From the NCBI GenBank assembly GCA_937868035.1, contig CALMLK010000371.1, positions 1-5,666 of the forward strand: DNA of 5,666 nucleotides, read 5' to 3'. Of this stretch, positions 1-5,666 are shown piece after piece (within the stretch, counting starts at the first letter, position 1; the number at the start of each line of letters is the position of its first letter). The notes beneath the pieces were generated by a model, which saw nothing but the letters and a program-made list of their open reading frames with translations, did not search any database and was not told where the DNA came from. A program made the position numbers and the translations under genes. Source of the stretch: an uncultured Alphaproteobacteria bacterium. Its GTDB lineage: Bacteria; Pseudomonadota; Alphaproteobacteria; Rhizobiales; Aestuariivirgaceae.

Positions 1-6
1 GCGCCG

Positions 7-1197
7 ATGTTCGAACAACCGACGCCGGAAGCCTATGAAAGCTATCGCCGCCGGCTGGAAGAACGTTTCCAGTCGGCCAAGCGCCAGGCCGCATCGCCAG
101 CGGTGGCACCCTTCTCCACCATGGAGCGCGAGGCAGAGCCTGTGCGTCCGCGCGCCGCCAATGACGATGGCAATCTCCGCTTCCGGGAATGGCAGCGCAA
201 AATGGATGCGCGTCAAACCACCCCTGAACAGCAGCGCCAGCGCGGCGCGCTGACGCCGCTTCGCATCGCCGGGCTGTTTGCCGTTGCCTGCGCCATCGGT
301 GGCGTTGCCGGGCTTGCCAGCGCCAACATGGGGCTGGTTCACCAGGGCTATGCCGCCGCGATGAGCGGTGCGTCCACCAGTGTATCTGCCATCATGGCAC
401 TGCTGCAAAAGCCTGTTGCCGAAGAACCCGCGACCGGGGGCCAGGTCGCTGCCAACGTCAAGAGCGGCGGCAGCACCGTGCTCACCAAGAAGCCGGTGCG
501 CATGGCGCGGGTCGATGTGGCGGATGCGAGTGGCGCCCTCAACAATCCCATTCCGCTGGCACTGACCGCCGTGCCTGCCGATCCCGACATGCCGCTGGCC
601 CTGAAGATCACCGGGCTGCCGGGCGATGCCTACCTCACCCAGGGCACGGAAGTGGCCGACGGCGAGTGGCTGCTGAAGCCCACCGAAATCGAGGGTGTGA
701 AGCTGGTCGTTCCGCAGGCGCAGTCGCCGCAGCTTGATCTCGCTGTCGCGGGGGTTGAGGAAAAGACAGGGGTGGCCGCAACGCCACCCCGCGAGATGAC
801 GGTGGAGCTTGACCTCAACAACGTCACGGTCCAGCCCGCGAATGCCCCGCCGGAGGGCCAATCCATGGCCAGCCAGCCGCTGCCGCAGGCCATTCCCCTG
901 CCGCAGGAGGCGGAGAACACCGAGGCCAAGACGCTGCTCGGAAAGGGCGAGGCCCTGCTCAAGACGGGCGATCTCGACTCGGCCCGGCAGTTCTTCATCA
1001 AGGCGCACGGAATGGGCGCGGCGGAAGGCGCCTTTGGCGCGGGCCAGACCTATGATCCGGTTGTCTATGCCGCCATGAATGTGCGCGGCCTGGAGCCTGA
1101 TCCGCAGAAGGCCCGGGAATGGTATGACAAGGCCGTTGCTGCGGGCAGCGAAGATGCCGCGAAGGCTCTCGCAAAACTCAACGCCGCAGCGCCCTGA
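7..1197 (+). CDS. Single-pass membrane protein with Ig-like module and C-terminal TPR/Sel1-like repeats
   Basis: A 396-residue protein of unknown specific function. Residues 1-80 are charged, Arg/Glu/Gln-rich and likely cytoplasmic. Residues about 84-107 form one hydrophobic segment (LRIAGLFAVACAIGGVAGLA) that reads as an uncleaved membrane anchor. The rest, rich in Pro and Ala, is then probably periplasmic. Residues about 196-250 (ITGLPGDAYLTQG, then DGEWLL, then LDLAVAG) resemble an Ig/cadherin-like module that recurs in alphaproteobacterial surface and RTX-type proteins. Residues about 308-336 look like a TPR helix pair (LLGKGEALLKTGDLDSARQF), and 337-392 like Sel1 repeats (DPQKAREWYDKAVAAGSEDA). 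The two codons before this ATG are also open in frame, so the gene may start before the window, and no ribosome binding site can be judged. Sel1/TPR proteins often act as scaffolds in envelope or signalling complexes; that role here is inference. Confidence 0.8.
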   Translation: MFEQPTPEAYESYRRRLEERFQSAKRQAASPAVAPFSTMEREAEPVRPRAANDDGNLRFREWQRKMDARQTTPEQQRQRGALTPLRIAGLFAVACAIGGVAGLASANMGLVHQGYAAAMSGASTSVSAIMALLQKPVAEEPATGGQVAANVKSGGSTVLTKKPVRMARVDVADASGALNNPIPLALTAVPADPDMPLALKITGLPGDAYLTQGTEVADGEWLLKPTEIEGVKLVVPQAQSPQLDLAVAGVEEKTGVAATPPREMTVELDLNNVTVQPANAPPEGQSMASQPLPQAIPLPQEAENTEAKTLLGKGEALLKTGDLDSARQFFIKAHGMGAAEGAFGAGQTYDPVVYAAMNVRGLEPDPQKAREWYDKAVAAGSEDAAKALAKLNAAAP

Positions 1198-1230
1198 CGG
1201 CTATCGACAGGGCCATGCTGTTTCGGGCAT

Positions 1231-1252
1231 GAGGGGGCCTTCACAACCCCTC
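1231..1252 (+). promoter_or_regulatory. Short hairpin just before the ThDP-enzyme start codon
   Basis: GAGGGG at 1231-1236 is the exact reverse complement of CCCCTC at 1247-1252, with a 10-base loop, and the stem ends two bases before the ATG at 1254. A second small stem, CATGC at 1214-1218 with GCATG at 1227-1231, shares one base with it. There is no T-run, so neither looks like an intrinsic terminator. The only purine-rich Shine-Dalgarno-like stretch in this gap (1231-1237) is the 5' arm of the hairpin and lies about 16 bases from the ATG, which is too far for normal use. The structure may be chance in GC-rich DNA. Confidence 0.25.
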
Positions 1253-1253
1253 C

Positions 1254-2906
1254 ATGTCCGGAATTGCCATGCGCGCAGCAGATACCATTGTTCAGTCCCT
1301 GAAAGCCCACGGCATCAAGCGCGTCTATTGCGTGCCGGGTGAAAGCTATCTCACCCTGCTCGATGCCCTGCATGAGAGCGGCATTGACGTGGTGGTGTGC
1401 CGCCATGAAGGGGGCGCCGGTTTCATGGCCTGCGCCGAGGCGAAGCTGACGGGTGAGCCCGCCGTGTTCATGGTGAGCCGCGGGCCCGGTGCCACCAATG
1501 CCTCCATCGCCGTTCACATGGCCGACCAGGATGGCCTGCCGGTCATCCTGCTGGTGGGCCAGGTGGCGCGCGAGGAACGCACCCGTGGCGTTTTTCAGGA
1601 AGTGGATTACGAGCGCTTCCTCGGTTCCATGGCGAAGGGCGTGTTCGAGATCACCGATGGCCGCAAGCTCCATGAAATCCTGCCGCGCAGTTTCCGTCTG
1701 GCGCAGCAGGGCATTCCCGGCCCCGTGGTCCTCTCCCTGCCGGAAGACATGCTCGACGACCCGGTGGACGAGAAGGAGCCGGTGGTGTTTCCGCTGGCGA
1801 CAGTCGGCGTATCGGCCTCCGATCTGGCGCGCATCCAGCAGGTCATTGATACGAGCGAGCGCCCGGTGCTGGTGGTGGGCGGAGCCTTGCGCAGTGCCGC
1901 GGGCAAGGCCGCGATCAAGCGCTTTGCCGAGGCGCAGCGTCTTCCCGTTGCCGTGACGTGGAAGAACCAGGAAATCTTCGACAATGCCTCGCCCCTCTAC
2001 GCCGGACACCTGGGCTTTGGCGCACTCGCCGCCCATCGCAAGGCCTTGCAGGAGGCCGACCTCATCCTCGCCATCGGCACGCGCCTCGGTGACGTGGCGA
2101 GCCTTGGCTACACTTTCCCCGAATGCCCCGCACCGAAGCAGACGCTGGTGCATGTCTATCCTGACGGCAAGCCCATCGGCCACGTGTTCCGCACTGATCT
2201 TGGACTGATTGCCGATCCGGTGGCGGTGCTGGCAGGGCTGGCGCAGTCTCCGCGCGTGGTTTCGGCCGGGCGCGAAGCCTGGATCAGCAGCCTCAATGGC
2301 GTGGTGAGGGACTTGCAGGTCTACAAGCCGGTCGATGCGCCGGATGGCATGGATTTCGGCGTCGTTGTGGAGTCACTCTCGCGCCTTGCGCCCAAGGACG
2401 CCATCGTGGTGACGGACGCGGGCAACATCTCCACCTGGGTTCACCGCCACTGGAAGATGACGCCCGAGAACACGCTGATCGGCGGCATTGTCGGCGCCAT
2501 GGGGCTTGGCGTGCCGGGGGCCGTTGCGGCCTCGATCAGCGATCCGAAGCGCACCGCCATCTGCTTTGTCGGCGACGGCGGCGTGCTGATGACCGGGCAG
2601 GAAATCGCCACCGCCATGGCCAGCGGCGCCGCGCCCAAGATCGTCATCTCCAACAACGGCATCTACGGCACGATCCGCACCCACCAGGAGCGCGAATTCC
2701 CGGGGCGCATCTCGGGCACGGATTTGAAGAACCCGGATTTCGATGATTGGGCAAAGTCCTTCGGCGCGGCCTCGTTCTCCATCGCGCGTGGCGACAATGA
2801 CGTGGATGGGACCGTCTCGGCCTTCCTCGCTGCACCCGGTCCCGCCGTCCTGCACGTGCGTTCCAGCCGCATCGCGCTGTCCTCCAACGTGCAATTGAAA
2901 TCATGA
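1254..2906 (+). CDS. Thiamine-diphosphate-dependent enzyme, acetolactate synthase large-subunit-like
   Basis: A full-length, 550-residue ThDP enzyme with the three-domain layout of the acetolactate synthase/pyruvate oxidase family. The N-terminal pyrimidine-binding domain (about 6-170) carries the expected catalytic Glu52 ([11 protein letters not shown]), the SRGPGATNA loop and a VFQEVD segment like the FQE of acetolactate synthases. The central domain (about 190-325) has [10 protein letters not shown] and [11 protein letters not shown]. The C-terminal domain (about 365-540) has the Mg/ThDP motif G440-D441-G442 followed by N467-N468 ([10 protein letters not shown]). The central domain lacks the RFDDR-type sequence typical of true biosynthetic IlvB, and no ilvN regulatory subunit follows, so an anabolic role in branched-chain synthesis is doubtful. 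A decarboxylase, carboligase or oxidase acting on another 2-oxoacid is possible. An alternative start at 1269 (Met6) has a GGAA five bases upstream and removes only five residues. The stop overlaps purD by four bases (ATGA). Confidence 0.9.
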   Translation: MSGIAMRAADTIVQSLKAHGIKRVYCVPGESYLTLLDALHESGIDVVVCRHEGGAGFMACAEAKLTGEPAVFMVSRGPGATNASIAVHMADQDGLPVILLVGQVAREERTRGVFQEVDYERFLGSMAKGVFEITDGRKLHEILPRSFRLAQQGIPGPVVLSLPEDMLDDPVDEKEPVVFPLATVGVSASDLARIQQVIDTSERPVLVVGGALRSAAGKAAIKRFAEAQRLPVAVTWKNQEIFDNASPLYAGHLGFGALAAHRKALQEADLILAIGTRLGDVASLGYTFPECPAPKQTLVHVYPDGKPIGHVFRTDLGLIADPVAVLAGLAQSPRVVSAGREAWISSLNGVVRDLQVYKPVDAPDGMDFGVVVESLSRLAPKDAIVVTDAGNISTWVHRHWKMTPENTLIGGIVGAMGLGVPGAVAASISDPKRTAICFVGDGGVLMTGQEIATAMASGAAPKIVISNNGIYGTIRTHQEREFPGRISGTDLKNPDFDDWAKSFGAASFSIARGDNDVDGTVSAFLAAPGPAVLHVRSSRIALSSNVQLKS

Positions 2907-4156
2907 ACGTCCTGCTCATCGGATCGGGCGGGCGTGAACACGCGCTGGCCTGGGCCATTGCCGCCAGCCCGCTGCTCGACACGCTGTTTTGCGCACCCGG
3001 CAATCCCGGCACGGCCAAGCTCGGCCATAACGTGATGCTGGATGTGACCGACCATGCCGCGGTGATCCGCTTCTGCCGCGACAATGCCATCGGCCTGGTG
3101 ATGGTCGGGCCGGAAGCGCCGCTGGTGGCAGGCCTCGTTGATGACCTCACGGCGGCAGGCATCAAGGCCTTTGGCCCCACGCGATATGCCGCACAGTTGG
3201 AAGGCTCCAAGGGCTTCACCAAGGACATCTGCCGCGCCGCTGGCATTCCCACCGCTGCCTATGAGCGCTTCACCGCGCATGATGCAGCGCTCGCCTATGT
3301 GCGCCAACAAGGCGCGCCCATCGTCATCAAGGCGGATGGTCTTGCAGCGGGCAAGGGCGTCACCGTTGCCATGACGCTGGCGGAGGCAGAGGCCGCGCTG
3401 CGCGACATCTGGGACGGCCGCTTCGGCGAGGCCTCCTGCGTGGTCGAAGAATTCCTGGAAGGCGAAGAGGCGAGCTTCTTCGTGCTCAGCGATGGCGTGA
3501 ACGTGCTGCCGCTCACCACGGCGCAGGACCACAAGCGCCTTGGCGATGGCGACACGGGGCCCAACACGGGCGGCATGGGCGCCTATTCGCCCGCGCCCTG
3601 CATGACGCCTCAGCTCATTGCCTTGTCGCTCGAAAAGATCGTGAAGCCCACCGTGAAGGCACTCGCCGACGCAGGGCATCCCTACAAGGGTGTGCTCTAT
3701 GCCGGACTGATGCTGACCAGGAGTGGCCCGCAGCTCATCGAATATAACGCACGCTTCGGTGATCCCGAAACGCAGGTGCTCATGCCGCGCCTGAAGTCTG
3801 ACCTGCTGACGCTGCTGCTCGCCACGGTCGATGGCACGCTCGACAAGATGAGCGTGCGCTGGAAGGACGAGACCGCGCTGACCGTATGCCTGTGCGCCAA
3901 TGGCTATCCCGGCACCGTGCATAAAGGGAATCCGATCAAGGGCCTGGAGAACGATCCTCCTCAAGGCGTTGAAGTGTTCCATGCGGGCACGGCGCTGCGG
4001 GATGGGCAACTCGTATCCAACGGAGGACGGGTGCTCAATGTCACCGCACTTGGCTCCACGGTGAAGGAGGCGCAGCAGCGCGCCTATGCGGCAGTGGCCG
4101 CCATCGACTTCGCGGACGGCTTCTGCCGCCACGACATCGGCTGGCGGGCGCTGTGA
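2903..4156 (+). CDS. purD: Phosphoribosylamine--glycine ligase (GAR synthetase)
   Basis: PurD joins phosphoribosylamine and glycine with ATP to give glycinamide ribonucleotide, step two of de novo purine synthesis in the cytoplasm. The 417 residues are a normal, complete length. The N domain opens with [20 protein letters not shown] and contains APGNPGTA and [11 protein letters not shown] (69-79). The ATP-grasp part has [13 protein letters not shown] (141-153), [14 protein letters not shown] (180-193) and [20 protein letters not shown] (209-228). The family signature RFGDPETQ lies at 284-291. The C domain has ANGYPG (332-337) and ends [10 protein letters not shown]. The start ATG overlaps the TGA of the ThDP-enzyme gene, and its own stop overlaps the GTG of the patatin gene. 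No strong Shine-Dalgarno is visible, which fits translation by coupling to the upstream gene. No purine-responsive element is visible in front of it, as there is no leader. Confidence 0.98.
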   Translation: MNVLLIGSGGREHALAWAIAASPLLDTLFCAPGNPGTAKLGHNVMLDVTDHAAVIRFCRDNAIGLVMVGPEAPLVAGLVDDLTAAGIKAFGPTRYAAQLEGSKGFTKDICRAAGIPTAAYERFTAHDAALAYVRQQGAPIVIKADGLAAGKGVTVAMTLAEAEAALRDIWDGRFGEASCVVEEFLEGEEASFFVLSDGVNVLPLTTAQDHKRLGDGDTGPNTGGMGAYSPAPCMTPQLIALSLEKIVKPTVKALADAGHPYKGVLYAGLMLTRSGPQLIEYNARFGDPETQVLMPRLKSDLLTLLLATVDGTLDKMSVRWKDETALTVCLCANGYPGTVHKGNPIKGLENDPPQGVEVFHAGTALRDGQLVSNGGRVLNVTALGSTVKEAQQRAYAAVAAIDFADGFCRHDIGWRAL

Positions 4157-4995
4157 CAGACAAGCGGCGCATCGGACTTGCCCTTGGCGGCGGCGGTGCG
4201 CGCGGCCTCGCCCACATCGCATTGCTGGAAGCCTTCGACGAGATGGGCATTGTGCCTGCGGTCATTGCGGGCAGCAGCATGGGTGCACTGGTGGGGGCCT
4301 GCTATGCCGGCGGCATGAGCGGCAAGGACATCCGCACCCATGCGGAAACACTTCTCGCCAACCGGGTGGATTTCGCCCGCTATGTGTTCGGGGCGCGCAA
4401 GACGCGGCCCTTGGAGTTGCTCTCGCTCAAGGGCTTTGCCTCCCTGCATTTCGATGGCGAGCGTCTGGCCAACCTGGCCCTTCCGGATTTCCTGCCGCGC
4501 AACATCGAAGAGACGCGCATTCCCCTCAAGATCATCGCCACGGATTACGAGCGCATGGAGGAAGCGGTGCTCACCTCGGGGCCGCTGGCGCAGGCCGTGG
4601 GTGCGTCCATCGCCATTCCCGGTGTCATTTCCGCACCGACGATCGACGGTCGCATTCACGTGGATGGCGGCGTGGTCAATCCCGTTCCGTTTGACCGGGT
4701 GCGCGACGGCACGGACCTTGTGGTGGCGGTGGACGTGACGGGCCGCCCGCGCCCCACCAGCGGCAAGATCGGAAACATGGAAATTGCCGTGGGCTCGCTG
4801 CTCATCATGTTCAACCGCATGGCCGACCTGAAGCGGGCCCTCACGCCACCGGACATCTACATCACGCCGAAGATCGACCAGTTCGGATCGGCGGACTTCT
4901 TCCGCGTGCGGGAGATCATCGCGTCTGCGGAACCTGCGAAGAATGACTTGAAGCGCAAACTGGAGCGCATGCTGCTCACATCCGACGCGACCTGA
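4153..4995 (+). CDS. Patatin-like serine hydrolase (RssA-like phospholipase family)
   Basis: A 280-residue patatin-domain protein, predicted to be a lipid acyl hydrolase with a Ser-Asp dyad. The oxyanion-hole motif is GGGGARG (12-18), the nucleophile elbow is G40-S41-S42-M43-G44 with Ser42 as the nucleophile, and the catalytic Asp171 lies in the DGG motif ([11 protein letters not shown]). All key residues are intact. Length and order match the bacterial RssA/YlbK-type single-domain patatins (about 300 residues). No signal peptide is seen, so it is probably cytoplasmic or peripheral to the membrane. The start is GTG, overlapping the purD stop (GTGA). It is favoured because the first in-frame ATG (Met31) would remove the oxyanion motif. 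The C-terminal 20 bases are also coding for tadA on the other strand. The natural substrate cannot be told from sequence. Confidence 0.93.
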   Translation: MTDKRRIGLALGGGGARGLAHIALLEAFDEMGIVPAVIAGSSMGALVGACYAGGMSGKDIRTHAETLLANRVDFARYVFGARKTRPLELLSLKGFASLHFDGERLANLALPDFLPRNIEETRIPLKIIATDYERMEEAVLTSGPLAQAVGASIAIPGVISAPTIDGRIHVDGGVVNPVPFDRVRDGTDLVVAVDVTGRPRPTSGKIGNMEIAVGSLLIMFNRMADLKRALTPPDIYITPKIDQFGSADFFRVREIIASAEPAKNDLKRKLERMLLTSDAT

Positions 4996-5434
4996 AAAAG
5001 GTTCGCAGCAGCGCTGCGGATTCGCCTTCGCCGATGCCGCCATAGACTTCCGGCGCGTGATGACATGTGGGCTGGCGGAAAAAGCGGGGACCGTGTTCGA
5101 CCGCTCCCATCTTTTCGTCTTCCGCACCGAAATAAACCCGCCTGATGCGCGCGAAGGAAATGGCGGCGGCGCACATGGCGCAAGGTTCCAGTGTCACATG
5201 CAGGTCGCAGTCGATGAGGCGCTCGCTGCCCAGTTTGCGCGCCGCCTCGCGGATCACCAGCAGTTCGGCATGGGCCGTGGGGTCTTTCAGTTCGAGCGTG
5301 CGGTTGCCCGCCACGGCCAGCACTTCGCCATCGGAGGCGACGACGGCGGCGCCCACCGGCACCTCGCCCCGCTCGGCCGCGGCGTGAGCCTCGGCGATGG
5401 CAAGGCGCATGGGGTCTGGCAGTTTCTGCTTCAT
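4976..5434 (-). CDS. tadA: tRNA-specific adenosine deaminase
   Basis: TadA deaminates adenosine 34 to inosine in tRNA-Arg(ACG), letting it read CGU, CGC and CGA. The 152-residue protein carries the full zinc deaminase set: His55 and Glu57 in TAHAE (Glu the proton shuttle), and Cys85 and Cys88 in LEPCAMCAAAI. VPVGAAVV and AGNRTLE precede them, and RRVYFGAEDEKMGA follows. These residues lie two positions before their E. coli counterparts, so the start at 5434 gives the normal register. The reading frame stays open back to 5611, but that part overlaps rsmD and resembles nothing in the family. The ending [11 protein letters not shown] is typical of TadA, so the end is real although it lies inside the convergent patatin gene. 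No clear Shine-Dalgarno is seen upstream. Confidence 0.96.
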   Translation of the reverse strand: MKQKLPDPMRLAIAEAHAAAERGEVPVGAAVVASDGEVLAVAGNRTLELKDPTAHAELLVIREAARKLGSERLIDCDLHVTLEPCAMCAAAISFARIRRVYFGAEDEKMGAVEHGPRFFRQPTCHHAPEVYGGIGEGESAALLRTFFRSRRM

Positions 5435-5492
5435 CGTGCCAGATGACCACGGGAAACAGTGCCGATTCAAGACGGAAACTCGGGGCAGCACC
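5435..5492. promoter_or_regulatory. Shared divergent upstream region of tadA and rsmD
   Basis: These 58 bases are the only non-coding space between two genes transcribed away from each other, so promoters for both would be expected here or just inside the opposite gene. I see no convincing -35/-10 pair on either strand. On the rsmD side GGGG at 5482-5485, seven bases before the ATG, is a weak candidate ribosome binding site. The regulatory role follows from gene arrangement, not from a recognised motif. Confidence 0.4.
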
Positions 5493-5666
5493 ATGCGGAT
5501 CGTCGGTGGAAAATTCAAGGGACATGCGATCGTGGGGCCAGCCTCCACGGCGACGCGGCCCACGTCGGACCGGGTGCGGGAATCGCTGTTCAACATCCTC
5601 GCCCACGGCATCGACGGCCTTGACCTCGACGGCGCGCGGGTGATGGACCTGTTCGCGGGAACGGGC
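5493..5666 (+). CDS. rsmD: 16S rRNA (guanine(966)-N2)-methyltransferase, 5' part only
   Basis: RsmD methylates G966 of 16S rRNA in the small ribosomal subunit, using S-adenosylmethionine. Only the first 58 codons are in the window, and the frame is open to the last base. The start MRIVGGKFKGHAI is the typical RsmD N terminus, followed by TRPTSDRVRESLFNIL (21-36), the family's conserved RPT-x-D-x-VRE-x-LFN segment, and by the SAM-binding motif I MDLFAGTG (51-58) exactly at the window edge. The family is usually about 180-200 residues, so roughly two thirds is missing, including the catalytic NPPY-type motif. The gene is divergent from tadA with 58 bases between them. Confidence 0.94.
   Translation, partial: MRIVGGKFKGHAIVGPASTATRPTSDRVRESLFNILAHGIDGLDLDGARVMDLFAGTG

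Noticed and set aside
1198..1253. An intrinsic terminator between the first gene and the ThDP-enzyme gene
   Set aside because: Only weak 5-6 bp stems are present and neither is followed by a run of T, so read-through from the first gene cannot be excluded.
1065..2183. A 372-codon open frame on the minus strand over the first gene's end and the ThDP-enzyme gene
   Set aside because: It crosses two well-supported genes, shows no family motif, and has the low-complexity composition of a codon-bias shadow.
2663..4222. A 519-codon open frame on the minus strand, antisense to purD
   Set aside because: It lies entirely over a clear purD, its translation is rich in His, Arg, Gly and Ala with no recognisable motif, and long stop-free antisense frames are expected in GC-rich genes.
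4084..5127. A 347-codon open frame on the minus strand over the patatin gene
   Set aside because: The opposing patatin frame has all its catalytic motifs, and this frame also overlaps tadA out of register. It is a shadow.
5435..5611. A longer N terminus for TadA, starting at 5611
   Set aside because: The added 59 residues run antisense through the conserved start of rsmD and match nothing in the TadA family. The start at 5434 gives the usual length and motif register.
1..5666. CRISPR arrays, insertion sequences, tRNA genes, phage genes or a novel defence system
   Set aside because: No direct or inverted repeats of useful length, no transposase or integrase motifs and no tRNA-like structure were seen. 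Almost all the sequence is accounted for by six conventional genes.

Overview
The window looks like ordinary chromosomal DNA from a GC-rich alphaproteobacterium, probably of the Hyphomicrobiales (Rhizobiales) type. This rests on the strong G/C bias at third codon positions, on the Rhizobiales-like style of the proteins (a periplasm-facing Sel1/TPR protein, an acetolactate-synthase-like enzyme, an RssA-like patatin), and on purD, a patatin, tadA and rsmD lying close together. The genus cannot be named from the sequence alone.

Layout: 7-1197 (+) encodes a single-pass membrane protein with a Pro/Ala-rich periplasmic region, an Ig/cadherin-like module and a C-terminal TPR/Sel1-like region; its true start may lie before the window. 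After a 56-base gap with small hairpins comes a run of three genes on the + strand joined by 4-base stop/start overlaps: a thiamine-diphosphate-dependent acetolactate-synthase-like enzyme (1254-2906), purD (2903-4156), and a patatin-like serine hydrolase with a GTG start (4153-4995). The patatin gene converges on tadA on the minus strand (5434 down to 4976), and the two coding regions overlap by 20 bases. A 58-base gap then separates tadA from the divergent rsmD, which starts at 5493 and runs off the end of the window after 58 codons.

How the genes relate: PurD does the second step of de novo purine synthesis. TadA makes inosine at the tRNA wobble position and RsmD methylates 16S rRNA, so the right end is a small RNA-modification cluster with two opposed transcription units. 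The ThDP enzyme, PurD and the patatin are probably made from one mRNA with coupled translation, but no shared pathway is evident. No mobile element, CRISPR array, tRNA, rRNA or phage feature was seen, and I found no convincing new biological system. The most interesting points are the overlapping 3' ends of the patatin gene and tadA, the unassigned substrate of the ThDP enzyme, and the domain make-up of the first protein.
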